Shown here piece by piece: positions 34,648 to 46,202 of a DNA stretch of 64,000 nucleotides. Under the pieces are notes generated by a model. It had not been told where the DNA came from, ran no database searches, and was given only the letters and a program-made list of their open reading frames with translations. Source of the stretch: Wolfiporia cocos (taxonomy: Eukaryota > Basidiomycota > Agaricomycetes > Polyporales > Phaeolaceae); NCBI GenBank assembly GCA_029448655.1, contig JACCLO010000013.1, positions 620,001 through 684,000 of the forward strand. The letters are read 5' to 3'. Every line of letters starts with the position of its first letter. The stretch's first letter is position 1. The translations under genes were made by a program, and so were the position numbers.

Positions 34648-35791
34648 CTATCCGCGGTTGACTCACTGTCACTCCTCTCACTCCTGTGTTCTGTAGATTC
34701 ACAGCACTGTCAGCACTGCGCACCGGTGCCACAGCTGATTGACCTCATACGAAGTACTTGCCTTGCAATCAACATCGTCGTGTCCTCGGCTCAAGCTGCG
34801 TCCACGTCAAAATCGAACTTATGAGAGAAGTCGTCATCTATCGCAATTAGCCACCATGTGTTGTCACCGCGGTCTACGTGCGCCATTATATCCGAATGCT
34901 TCGGTGACTAGACACGTCTTTTTGTCTTCTTCGATCTCGTCGGGCGCATAACGTAATTGATCGCAATAATTGAAGCCCGGATGACGAAAGTTATGTTGCT
35001 GCCTGCTGCAGAAACATTCAAGTATCAAATACCGGTTCCGAACTTGCATCGCATTAAGGCGATATGATGGTTCTAGCTGGCTTGTCATATCGGTGGATCA
35101 GTGTCTGACAGTCCGGTGTAGGAGTAATCCACAGCAGGACATCATGCAATAATAGATGTTAAGAATCGGTCAAAGTTTTGAGATACACAGCTGCTTCGTT
35201 CCTTGAATATCGCTGCACTACTGTTGAGTCGCTTGTATGATACCTAATCTAGCACACCTTCTATCCTTGATCAATGATTGCGCTGGATGCTTCTCTGATG
35301 TCCGAGGAACACGAGTTGACCATCAATACTCCGGGTCTGTCGGCAGTCAACTAGTCACGTACTAGTGAGCTAGTCACTAGTCACGCGTTGAGATACATGA
35401 CATAGGCAGAGCCCATGAACTACCGTTATTCACTGTGCATTAGATGGTGTTCTGCAAACGACCCTCCAGCATGAAATGCCTTCTTACTGCTTCTACTTCC
35501 GGGATTTTTGTGGCAAGGCCGTAGATCTGGTCCTTCTAGGGCGGCAATGGCGTCCATCATTCTCTTTACACGGCTGTCAGCAGCTCTGATTCCTTCGCTG
35601 CTGATGGGACAATATAAATATGCAGGTAGATGACCGCTAGTAAGTGTTGACAGCGTTGATGTCTGGAAATCTGATGCGACTTCAGCAGATTGACGCTATA
35701 TCATAGACTGGACTTTTATCAAGGGGTAAGGCTGAGTACATAAGAAATTCTGTTTGCGGTCAAGGTAGCTTGACAGTCTGTTCACACAGAG
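34648..35791. other. Intergenic, nothing recognised
   Basis: Over a kilobase without a supported gene. Several short repeats of the word CTAGTCAC occur near 35350-35385. The right end should carry the promoter of DUF6534 gene B. Confidence 0.4.
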
Positions 35792-37774
35792 ATGGCGGGA
35801 CAGTCAGGAAGCTTACACCTTGGAGACACTCTCGGCGCAATGTTGATAGGTACGTCCGAATCTATCATTGCTTTGTTTCGTCCTTATAGTTATTATGCTT
35901 GACTGTAGGGAATATCTTTGCCGCTGTGTCAGTGGATCTACGCTTTTTCTCAACTTCATTAACACTACATTTAGTTTCTTTGGGATTACGACCGTGCAGA
36001 CGTACTTTTACTATAAGCGCAGCGCAAACGATCCCCTGGTAATGAGAGGCCTTGTAAGTTGCGCTCCATATTAGAGATCCAGTACGATCTTACGGCACAT
36101 GAACATAGATTGCGTACCTTTGGTAAGCTCCTCAATGCGAGAATGTAATAACCTGTGATGACATAACTATGCAAGGATTCTCGATATATTACACACAATC
36201 ATGATTACGCACTCTGTGTACACATACGCCGTCATCGACTTCATGAATCCAGATGCTTTGTCCAGAGAGATTTGGTCAGTCCCTTTCCAATAAGTTGAGC
36301 TTAACCGGAGCGTGCTATTCATTGATTTGAACTTGTTCCTAGGAGTATACCGGTGAGCGAGACGTTGTCGAGATCTATTTCATTAAATAAAGGGTCCAAC
36401 AGACGTTCATAGTGATAACTGTAAGTTCTCCATTTGCATACATAAGCATCCACTGATCACTCTATTAGAGCGCAAATGATGTCGTTGTCAGGAGGTGCTG
36501 TTGTAATGCTCGCTGTATATACGAGGCGCCATGTTGATGACTCCCGACTTGTCTTTCAGTCTCTATCTCAGCCGCCTTTGGAGACGTAAGTAGTATCGGT
36601 CTTAGTGAGCTCTGATCAAGATCTGCTAACCTTGCTCACAGTAAGCAACCGAAACAAGCCATTAGCTGCTGCAATTGTAGGCATAATTCAACTCCGCTTC
36701 TTGCTACCACTCAACACAGATGTTCATCACAGGTATTAACCACACTGATTGTTACCGGTAAATTTACTACTTCCATTGTATATTTGATGTCATCCTGATA
36801 AGTCTTGTAGCCTGTGGATGGGGTGCGTTCTGCATGAGATAATATCCTATACTGAAGGAGCTAAGAGTAGCAACCTGAAACAGCTTTTGGCATCAAGATG
36901 TCAGCTGATATCGTCTATTTTGACTGACAGGGTGATAATATTTCACTCGTATAACAGGTATCTAGTAAGCTCGTACTCCGCATTGGACGGATCATCATTC
37001 TCGGTGAGCCCTGCTATGATGGTTCAATAACCGTGTTCACTGAGAGAGATTGCTAGTCCATCCTATATTGTGGACTTACCAGTGGGGCAATATCTGACAT
37101 GCTCATTGCGAGCTCGCTGTCGGTGTTTCTTTATCGGTGTCAAACTGGGTTCACCAGGTGCGTATGCTGTATCTTTTTCTGATCGCTGTGATCAGACCGG
37201 CACATATAGGACCGATAGTATCTTGCGAAAGCTCATGGCATACAGCATAGAAAGTGGTGTCCTCACTAGGTATCGCGATATGAGAGTTACACATTGAACG
37301 ATGGCTGATTTAAAATATAGCGTTTGTGCACTCGCTTGTTTGATCGCAGTAAGGTGTCATATTGTCGCTTGCCAAAGAACGTGAATCTGATGAGTTTTAG
37401 TACGCGACGATGCCACACAACTACATCTACATCGCGATGTATTTCGTCTTATCTAAACGTGAGTTGATCCATGATAATGTAATAAGGATTTGCCCCCGCT
37501 CACTCTCTTAGTCTTCCTAAACTCTCTGTTGGCAAACCTCAACGCGCGAGACACCCTGAGGGAGTCTGGCAATGTAATGACAATACCACTGAGTGATGTT
37601 ACCAGCAGTGATGGTCCACGCGACTTTTCAGTCATGAATAGTCACCAGGTAAGATGCAACTATATGATCTCACGTCATCAATCTGACATTGTGCAGCTCA
37701 CAAAGATTTGTGTCGAAACCACGACCAATAAGCATACAGACCCGTCTCTCGATATTACGCAGGTAGAGGTATGA
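35792..37774 (+). CDS. DUF6534-family multi-pass membrane protein, gene B
   Basis: The start exon encodes MAGQSGSLHLGDTLGAMLIG (35792-35850), the typical opening of this family. Next come GNIFAAV and FFGITTVQTYFYYKRSANDP. Further exons contain LRKLMAYSIESGVLT (near 37225-37270). The end carries LLVFLNSLLANLNARDTLRE (near 37500-37560) and a hydrophilic tail ending HTDPSLDITQVEV. The order matches genes A, C and D in this window, but the sequence is clearly diverged from C and D. The middle exons were not all resolved, so integrity is uncertain. A further exon after 37774 is possible. Function unknown. Confidence 0.62.
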
Positions 37775-38060
37775 GACTCGCTTGAGACCCTATTATCTGA
37801 TCGCCTACTATACTTACAGAAGGGCAACGAATGGCACAACCACGGGAGCTAAACACAACCTCTCTACTAACATATTGCTACGTCTTGTACAAGCCGACCT
37901 TGTATGCACTCTGGACTGGACCATGTGTTGCCGTGGTTAAAATAACATATATCTCTCATCGGCAAAACGCGAACCCTCATATCTAGTCCGCTAACTATTG
38001 TAAATAGCAGCTCGGTAGATATATGTAAATACGAGCAGATACTACGCGCAGGGTACTGGC

Positions 38061-38300
38061 AGGATCAACGAGGACTGAAATACTATTTTCAGGATTAATG
38101 AGGATCGACATGTTATCTGCAGGATCCATGAGGACTGAAATATTATTTACAGGATCAAAGAGGACCGAAATGTTATTTGCAGGATCAATGAGGACCGGAA
38201 TATTAGTTGCAGGATCAAAGAGGACTGAAATGTTATTTTCAGGATTAAAGAAGATGTACATATTCATTGCAGGACTAATGAGCACAGCAGTACTAATGGC
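38061..38300. repeat. Minisatellite, 8 units of exactly 30 bp
   Basis: Eight consecutive units each begin AGGA and share the core GAGGAC-GAAAT-TTATT with scattered substitutions and no length change. The array is open in one frame on each strand: the minus strand reads a 10-residue repeat like NNISVLFDPA, the plus strand one like GSMRTEILFA. It lies about 290 bp after DUF6534 gene B. It may be part of an unrecognised gene or plain satellite DNA. Confidence 0.93.
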
Positions 38301-38925
38301 AGTCACAAGAGGCATGGTCTAAGCATAGATCCTCAGAGAGCACACTAAACAGAAAGTCATGGATACATGTGCTACAAGTTACAACCACCGTAAGGATAGA
38401 AGCAAGGAGAACATCGATGGCGGCACCCTGTTAAGTACAGGTGATGGTACAGGATTGGCTACTACCCATTATAAAGCGCATGAAGCTGAGCGCATGTAGT
38501 GTGGGAGGCGTCTGGGTATCTGAGTGTGACCTCCTGTCCGATTTAGTAAGTCCCTTACTTGATCGGGAAATGCCTTTCGTCATACTTTGTAGTCTGTCAT
38601 ATTTTCGTTCGGCTCTTGAATCTTATCCATAAAGGCTGGCTTTTGTCACTATCGACGTGTCCAATCTTTCTCTCCTTCAATCTATATGGCGTCCTCTCGA
38701 AGTTGACGCGTCCGCTGCTCTCTCTCTCCCTCGTCTCTCTTTCTCCTTCCCCTCTTGGCGCCATGCATTGTGATCATTACTTGCGGCCCTGCTCGCTGGG
38801 TGCACAGTATGCCTATTCCTTTCTCCCTCCAGTGCATGCCCTGCCAACCCTACTAACCCTACTGCTGTTAAGCTTCTTGTCATGACAGGCACACAGCGCT
38901 GGACAGTGCCCACCTCTGCACTCCT
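38301..38925. other. Non-coding, nothing recognised
   Basis: Short motif-free frames; a pyrimidine-rich block (CTCTCTCTC-type) at about 38715-38760. Confidence 0.35.
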
Positions 38926-39760
38926 TTGGGTACTCCTCACCCTCACTTCCTGATATCTGGTGCGTCTACTGTCATATTTTCTCCCTTTCCATGCGCATAT
39001 ATGCGCCCTCGTTGGCTGGCTCCGCGGTCCGTCTGGAGGCTTGTGCTCGCACTTGCTATCCCACGCGGCCCACGGCGCTCGTCGTCATCGGTCGTACTTG
39101 CTATCCCACGCGTCCCCTCGTGGTGCGGGCATGGCACGTTCCCGCTCTGACTTGGTTCCCTGGTGTCTCGTCGCCCAGTCCCCGGCGCCCTGCTGTGTGC
39201 CCCCAGTCGTCACCGCCTGAGTACCCCGTCGGATGCTCCCTCTGGCACTCCCTGGCGGCCCCTAGCCACCCCGTGCGCCCCTCCTTGGATCCGTGGCCTT
39301 TGCCGCCCCTGCCGCGCATCTTCCTGCGCCCTTGGCGGGCGACCTCCTCGGCCGATCCTCCACTTCCGGACCCATGGCCTTTGCCACCCCTGCCGTGCCT
39401 CTTCCAGCGCCTCTGGCGGGGGACCTCCTTGGCCGGTCCTTCGAGCTCCGCCGCCTCCCAAGGCCCCTCTACGCCGGCTCCGCCTCTGTGCATCGCCAGC
39501 GCTCACCTCGCCCGCACCTCCTGCCCCTTGCCCGCCGCTGTCGAAACCTCGCCCACTCCAACTCTTCATGGGTGGGGCCTCGTCGCCGCTTCTGGGTGGC
39601 TGGTCAGTCGCCTCGGTGAATGGGTGGGTACATCGTCTGCCAGGGGTCGCCCAGTTCGCTGATCCAGGCCAGTTTGTGTGGAAATTCCATGGCCGCAGGG
39701 CCGAATCTTCTTTGTAGGATAGTGAACGTAGGTGGGATACAAACTGGCGGCGAGCCACTG
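38926..39760. other. GC-rich low-complexity island
   Basis: This stretch is markedly GC-richer than its surroundings. It stays open on both strands over long frames (plus 38991-39662, minus 39210-39758). Translations are dominated by Pro, Ser, Leu, Arg and Ala, with no domain. Composition alone can keep frames open here, so I do not call a gene. It may be part of an unrecognised mobile element. Confidence 0.4.
39291..39452. repeat. Imperfect tandem duplication, 81-bp period
   Basis: Two adjacent units share TGGCCTTTGCC and ACCTCCT with about ten substitutions between them. The 81-bp period is a multiple of three, so open frames pass through. Confidence 0.75.
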
Positions 39761-40295
39761 TGCTCGCCCCCGGCTTAAGTACACTACTGGCAGCCCTAGC
39801 GACCCACTAGCTTGCCCATCACCGCGCTATCAGTCTGCCCATCGCCGTGCCATCCTGCGCCCTGGCAACGCCGCAGATCCCAAATTGCAACACATGTTGT
39901 GACTGTGCTCGTGTGCGTCCTCTCCTTCCCTTCCTGCTTATAGTGACTCTTGGCTGACGTGCTGTGTACGGTGATATTGAGCTCTGCGTGAGGGACACGC
40001 TCACTATGGTGGTGGTGTATGGCATCCACACCACGCCCATGGCGGACGTTCATGCTTACCAAGAGGTCGCGGCCACACGCGCTGCATGTGGGAGTGGAGG
40101 CCAGAGACTACTGCTCTGTGGTGGATATTTTGTAGTCTCTTCTGTGACTAGCTGGCTCTACTAACATGAATACAATTGAATTTTTATTGCCACTGTACTG
40201 TGTGTATTAATATATTCTAAGAGCTGCATTTCTATAACCGGTGCCCTAGAGCAGCACCCCTGCCCCACCAGCCACGCAGGGAACCGCTATTGTGT
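39761..40295. other. Non-coding, nothing recognised
   Basis: Only short motif-free frames on both strands. AT content rises again after about 40140. Confidence 0.35.
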
Positions 40296-40384
40296 GGTCC
40301 TCGCAATAGCAAGAGCCTCAGCTAAGATCCTCGCAATAGCGAGGGCCTCAGGTGAGATCCTTGCAATAGGATGGGCCTGGGCGC
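40296..40384. repeat. Tandem repeat, about three units of 30 bp
   Basis: Units share TCCTYGCAATAG and GGGCCT. The third unit is the most diverged. Confidence 0.75.
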
Positions 40385-41413
40385 CACGTCCTTGCAAGAA
40401 TGTGTCCCTTGGATGCTTGGTATTGCGCGGACCTGCTACTATAAGGGGGTTATACATGACTATACCGGTCCTGCTACATTTACAGGACCTGCTAGGTATA
40501 TCTACGTAGATATGAGTATATCTACGATCTCGCACTTTGCTGATGCTGCAGTGTCTGCACCAAGGGCCAGATCCACAGGAACAGAGTTTTATTCACTCGG
40601 CTCGAGCATCGCAGAATCAATTTGCTTATAGTAAGATTGAGATTGATAGCAAGTTGTAGTAGTTGGGTTGCATTTACTATCTACCCATGATGGACTACCA
40701 CAACTTGCAGGTCTACATACTCCGGCTGATATGAGAAGGCTTCTGTTGTCAACAGTCCACGGGTAGCACACAATATTCTAAATATTCTACACCTTGCATT
40801 TATCAATCATGCCATTTATACCTCTGTTGCAAGTAACCATGCCAATCTATTAGCATCGATTAACATCGTTTGGTAAGAAGCTTCGAACGCGCTGATTGAC
40901 AGACTTGATGAGAGCAGCCCCAAATAAGGTGTATACCATGTGCGTTATGTGCAATTACAAGTACTAACACGGCGCGTAGGTGGTAGCACTCATGATAGCA
41001 AGTGAATATCTTCAGGCCTTCCGCCAATGCTAGGATCGGATAGGGTCTTAGTGGTCTAACCGTCAGAAGGTGAGTGGAATAATTGTTTCACATTCAAAGC
41101 TGTATACAGTACTCACGGCTTATTCTTGAATTTGATTGGATGGAGCAAGAAGCAGAGTGCGTTGCTGTCATGAATCGCTTTAATTTATTGAAATATTGAG
41201 GCCATTGTGGCGCTACCTACAGTACCGTGGGAATGTCTCGCTTGAAAGCAAAACTGGTCACCCTGCTCACAGTCTGGCCATCACCAACACCCCAAGATCC
41301 TGATGGCTCATTCTATTTAGCGATCTTTGTGTGCATGGCTGGTTAAGTGAACACATCTCCGATCTATGTGAGTGTCCTACAAGACTGATACAGTTCCTGT
41401 GATTCTGGAGAGA

Positions 41414-43176
41414 GAGAGAGAGAGAGAGACAACCATTTATATCCCGCAGTCAGTATCCTATGTACATGTGCGGCAGCTAACGAGAGCCCAAGGTCGAAGG
41501 TGACAGTTCACGATAGTTACGAGTAGGGTGTTGTGCGGGGTCGTACTTCTGTTAGGTATCGTATGAGAGGGCGAGCATATGGTAGAAGCCCCGAGGTTAG
41601 GCGACACCAATCGCTCTAGTGATACGTATATAGAAAGGAAACGAAAAGAAAAGGGAGGTTAAAACTAATAGAAAAAGTATGTAGCAGAAGAACCCGGACT
41701 TCTTGCAAGGTGTTATGTGGGAAGGCGGTCAGGTGCGAGAACGGATAGTCATGGATACGCGTCCGTGGAAGTGGGAGGTGATGGTGCCGTAATTGAAATC
41801 ATGGATAGCGCTCTCGAGCGCTTTGAGTATATGGCCGTCGTCGGCATCGGTGAACGAGAGTAGAACAGAGGAGTGCGTCTTGTGGTCAGGGATGTTGGGG
41901 TTCATCCAACGTATGAAGTGAGGTTCAAAGGGGTATGGTCGAGGAGCAATGGTGTAGAAGGGAGTTTGACTGAGTGCGTAGAAGAATTCGTCAGCAAGGT
42001 CTTGATTGGTGACGCGAGTGCCGTCATCGTAGCGACATGCGATGCCGTTGATTTGAACAGTGTAGGTGTTAGGGATCGGGGTGGGAGGTTTGGTATTGCG
42101 AATCATGTCAAGGGAAGGTGTAGGTCCTATGGGGTGGTCGTACATGGGAGGTTCCAGGAGGGCTGCCATAGTTTGGTCAACCCAAAGCGGTCTGCATGAT
42201 TGAGAAGGAGAATCGTCGGTGGTGTCCGCAGGTGTAGCCATGGAGGGAGGAGTGGTGATGGGTGATGGGAGTGGGGGCGCGGATGGGATGGGTGACTGAG
42301 AAACGGGTGAGCGAGTTGGGGGAGTGATACGTTGGCCATCGGGGCCAAAATATTGGGGAAACATGGCACGTTCAGCAAGGGTGCCATAATTGATGGCGTA
42401 GTCTTCGGCAGATAGTTCCGAAGGAGTGGGCGTGGGCGAGTTGTGGGTGAGTTGGGGGTGAGCAGTGTCGTCCGAATCCGCTGTATGAGCGGATGGTGTA
42501 GGGGAGTGGTCGCGTGTGGGAGGAGGCGGTGGGGTAGTGGACGGTTTAGGTGATTTGACGGTGACAGTCTGGGGTGGGGTAATCGCTGGTGAGGTTACAG
42601 GAGGGGTAGGGTTGGGAGTAGGTGGTTTGTTGGGTACCCAATGGAGTTTGGGCAGGGGTGTTTTGCGTCGTGGAATTCGGGATGTGGTGACTAAGCGTTT
42701 GATGTATGGCGCCTGATGGGTCTGGATAGTGGTGCGTGTAGCAGGCGGTGAGGGTGGAGGTGTGGGAGTAGGGTAGGGCATAGGGTTGGGAAAAGTAGGC
42801 GCCAGAATGGCGTCTAAGTGGTTGGCGAGTTGGCGGACTGTGTCTCGCACTGTGAGTAAGGTGAGGGCTTCGGTGTGAGCGATTTCGTCAGCTCCATGTT
42901 GGATTGCGGTAAAGAGGTAGGATACGTGAGTCTTCCAAAGTGGAAGAGCATAGTTGGAGGAGTTGGTTTCGTGTGCCCGGTGGATACTCTGGGCAGCGTT
43001 GAAAAGTAGATCAAATGCAAAGGTGGCTGATGTGGTTTCGGTTTGGACCCTCTGGGTGTTGGGGACGGTGCGTTGGGTGTTCATGGTGGGAGAGACGGTG
43101 CGTGGGGGTCGGCGTATGGGTGGACGGTACGTGAGCGCCTAAGGCGATGGTGGTGGTAAGAGAGAAAGGAGGGTCG
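41414..43176 (-). mobile_element. LINE-like insertion carrying only an ORF1-type protein
   Basis: This 1763-bp block is absent from copy 2 of the duplication, where the site is uninterrupted (about 54114-54141). It is flanked by a perfect 19-bp duplication, TCCTGTGATTCTGGAGAGA (41395-41413 and 43177-43195). A long variable-length duplication is typical of target-primed reverse transcription. On the minus strand it contains one long reading frame and ends in a (TC)n tract instead of poly(A). No reverse transcriptase frame is present. It is either a non-autonomous family or an internally deleted LINE. Confidence 0.78.
41729..43084 (-). CDS. ORF1-like protein of a LINE-type element (putative)
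   Basis: An uninterrupted frame of 451 codons fills most of the inserted block. The N-terminal 110 residues (from MNTQRTVPNTQRVQTETTS) look helical and ordered. A long Pro/Thr/Ser-rich linker follows (about residues 105-300). The C-terminal part is ordered again, with YTVQINGIACRYDDGTR and HSSVLLSFTDADDGHILKA. This plan, a disordered middle and a compact C-terminal domain, resembles nucleic-acid-binding ORF1 proteins of fungal LINEs. No zinc knuckle is seen. The assignment rests on layout and on the insertion signature, not on a recognised motif. It could alternatively be a captured host frame. Confidence 0.6.
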   Translation of the reverse strand: MNTQRTVPNTQRVQTETTSATFAFDLLFNAAQSIHRAHETNSSNYALPLWKTHVSYLFTAIQHGADEIAHTEALTLLTVRDTVRQLANHLDAILAPTFPNPMPYPTPTPPPSPPATRTTIQTHQAPYIKRLVTTSRIPRRKTPLPKLHWVPNKPPTPNPTPPVTSPAITPPQTVTVKSPKPSTTPPPPPTRDHSPTPSAHTADSDDTAHPQLTHNSPTPTPSELSAEDYAINYGTLAERAMFPQYFGPDGQRITPPTRSPVSQSPIPSAPPLPSPITTPPSMATPADTTDDSPSQSCRPLWVDQTMAALLEPPMYDHPIGPTPSLDMIRNTKPPTPIPNTYTVQINGIACRYDDGTRVTNQDLADEFFYALSQTPFYTIAPRPYPFEPHFIRWMNPNIPDHKTHSSVLLSFTDADDGHILKALESAIHDFNYGTITSHFHGRVSMTIRSRT

Positions 43177-44187
43177 TCCTGTGATTCTGGAGAGAACCGC
43201 ACAAACGCTTGGTATCAAGGCCTGTCAAATCAACCTCTGGAAGGTAAGTCCTCATCAATGGTTGTATGCATCCTCCTATCTTTACTCGGACGTCTCGAGA
43301 ATTCATCCACACAAGTTCTTAAGATGATCAACCCCTGGTGTCTTGCATGCATGGATATGAGAATACAAATATTTCGACAAATTCTGCGATAGTCTTCATG
43401 ACTTTCTCGATTGCTCCCTAACAGAATTCTTCCCTAAACCTTCAGTTAATTTAAGTGGATCAAAGCATCCCACGCTTGTGGCGGAGGTCAGCGGCGCAGC
43501 TTTAGTGGGAGCAATTGTAGGTTCTGTCGACAATACCTCTTATCTCACTTCTCAGAGTGTCAGTGTCTCGTTGACAGCGGCACCGCTCCGAGCCGTCCAT
43601 CAACAGCAAACCTTTGAAATAATATTCCTATCAAACGGCGAACTTCCTATCCTTGACGGTCGTTACGGAGATTATCCGAACACGACTGCTCCAGTTGAAA
43701 TTTTGCATCCTTTGTCGCCTAAGACCGCAACGACACCAGCTACCGATAATTCTGGTTCAAAAGGTTGCCAACCTTCTACGCACCGTTTCCCAGATCGCTG
43801 CCAATGAGAGGGGCCGTCAAGTCACCACGCGCTCCCTACTGAGCAATCTTCTCAACCTCGATATCGTTTGGATAGTCGTCCTGAGTCCGCGGACCACATC
43901 GTTATCTATCTCCGCTGCTCTCAACCATTAGGCACCGCGGCGATTGCGGTTGTTGAGGAACAAAGTGAGCTCGGCTCGAGCGCTGATGGCTCCGTCTAGG
44001 GCTCCTTTTCGTTTGTCGAAAATGGGTTAAATCGAACCAGAAATTAAGCACATATACTCGCATCCACTCGTTAAGGCGTCTTCTAACAGAATGGCAGGCA
44101 CTTCGTGCCGCATGCTTCTGTCCTTCCTTCATTATCGCCGTCGCGGGTTCGTGGATCGTCATCTGCGCTGCTATCCTTACCTCAGAG

Positions 44188-45000
44188 GTGGTCGTCCACC
44201 GCCTTACCGACTATATCTGGCTTGTCCATAGCCTCGCAATAGATAACGACCGTGCGCTGCGCATCGCGCGTACCTTTCATGCTCTTGAAAAAGCATCCAA
44301 GCGCTTGGAATCTTTCTATGCGGAACTCGGTGTCCCTCATAGCCCAGATGCCCATTTCTTTCCTCTGGCGACGACGTACAAAGCGGGCGAGCAAAGCAAC
44401 AACTTCGAATACGTGAGGCCACTCAAAGGATCGGACGTTTTCTGCGCTACCTTCCTTGCCGCTGAATGTGACGGCACACAGCGACAGATCGTCGTCAAGT
44501 CCGTCGAGCGATACGGCGACAGAGCACATAAGCTTCTTGCCAAGGAAGGCCTCGCTCCCGAGCTCTTCTACTACGGCGACATCTGGCTTTCTGGACCTGA
44601 GCAGCGGGGCTGCGGCCCGCGCAAGATGGTGATCATAGAATATGTCGCGGGCATGACCGCAGAAGACGCGATGGACGAGAACGATGGCATCCTCCCTGAT
44701 GGCGTGCACGTCGCGGCGCGCCGCGCTGTGAGCTTTCTGCATGAGCATGGGATGGTGCACGGTGACGTGCAGCTGCCGAACCTCATCATTGAGCAGGGTC
44801 GCGAAAGTCACGATGTGGGAGATAGAGTGACAGCTGTGGACTTTAATTAGGCTGGCGAGGAGGGCATGATGCGGTATCCGCTGCATTTGTCGACCGCGAT
44901 TAGGTATGTAGCTAGAGTGGGGGATTATAAACTAATCACGGCTGCGCAGGATGAAGAAATGATGGCCAGATTACAGCAGTTATGTATCCTTTCGGATTGA
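44188..45000 (+). pseudogene. Kinase-like protein (basidiomycete family), copy 1, nonsense mutation
   Basis: The frame contains VVKSVERYGDRAHKLLAKEG, a lysine-bearing strand, and PRKMVIIEYVAGMTAEDA. The catalytic-loop equivalent is HEHGMVHGDVQLPNLII, with HGD in place of HRD. The expected VDFDWAGEEG stretch reads VDFN, TAG (44848-44850), AGEEG. The frame then stays open for 49 more codons (MMRYPLHLSTAIR and DEEMMARLQQL) to the TGA at 44998-45000. A tryptophan codon has therefore probably become a stop. Earlier exons between 43196 and 44187 (for example 43478-43930) could not be assembled. The same stop occurs in copy 2, so it is older than the duplication. Confidence 0.75.
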
Positions 45001-46202
45001 GCTACTGCAGCGGGATCAAGCATATATTGACAATACTTAGGGTGACGTTTAAAACTGAGCGCGGCATCATCGTAGATCCCGAACCATACCGCCGGTCGGG
45101 GTGTGTTCACGATCCCCAGGGATGTAATGAGCGGATGCTAGAAGCTTTGCATGAAGTTGGGTGCTAATTATCAATATACACATAAGACTCACAATTCGGA
45201 TATTGTAACGGGGTACACGAGATGCACTAGGGTCCACAGAGTACCCCTACACTACGTCCTTTGACTCGTGAGTCCTACAAAGATGACATGGACATCCTAT
45301 TTCGTTATCATGGGCCATGATGAATATACTAGGTGCACTATCCAAATATTGTTCGTATCGCACATGGGAGTATGGAAATAGCACAATCTCACGCTATTTT
45401 CGGCACACTTGAGCAGGGAGAAATGTGATCCGTTGCCAGCGAGAGCAAACGAAAGCGACGCATTGATACTGTGCGTTTGTGATGCACAGTCCCGCATGTG
45501 ACTGTTGGTTAACGTTTTGACTCCAATGTCCGCAGATTTCAGTATTGAGCAATTGGTAAATGGAGCATATCCACCTTATGTTACGAGCGGGACACGAAGC
45601 TTGAACATAGCTTCTGACCACCCTAATTCTTTGTACATAGCCTACTCGCGGTGTTGCCTCAGTACACCCTGTAATTTATCTACGAGCAGTGTTAGATGCC
45701 CCAATTTTCTGATCCCCAGGAGATCTAGCTGGCCCAGACTGTTGTGACGAGCGCGTCTGAGACCTGAGAGTAAGGGAAAGTGAGTCAGAGATCATCAAGG
45801 GAGCCAAATAAACTGCACGATGTCGAACAAGCTGGGTCTTTGGCAATGTCTCCAGGTGATCTGCAGTTATTGAGTATGGTGCACGTTCCAGCAGTTCTCA
45901 CTGAATGGGAGAAATCTTCGACAGGCCTCATACTGATTGTGAGTTTTTAGGCCCCCATACAAACCAAAGGAAGATATGAGCGAAGCATCTTTGTTTCTTG
46001 CTCACTTTTTCTCACGTCTAACATAAGAACTGCACTACATCATCGATTCATCTTTCAGATGAAGCCTAGACAGATGGTTTCGTCGGTTCAAGATGGTCGT
46101 AAGTGCAGAATGTGGTCGCTCCCATGAAATCACTATATAACGAGTATGGTTAGTGTGAGCAACGCGTTACCGTGAGTACGGTTACTGAGCCCTCTTCATT
46201 CA
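45001..46202. other. Duplicated non-coding spacer, copy 1
   Basis: This links the kinase-like pseudogene to DUF6534 gene C. Most of it matches 59634-61744, apart from the inserted block at about 60045-61040. I see no gene. Confidence 0.5.

Noticed and set aside
38061..38300. Possible CRISPR array
   Set aside because: The repeats are directly adjacent 30-bp units without spacers, in a eukaryotic genome; it is a minisatellite.
42516..42716. Gly/Val-rich plus-strand frame
   Set aside because: Antisense to the Pro/Thr-rich linker of the ORF1-like protein.
44182..44886. Minus-strand frame of 234 codons in the kinase-like region, also present in copy 2
   Set aside because: Antisense to the kinase-like frame, which carries the recognisable motifs; its presence in both copies follows from the duplication.
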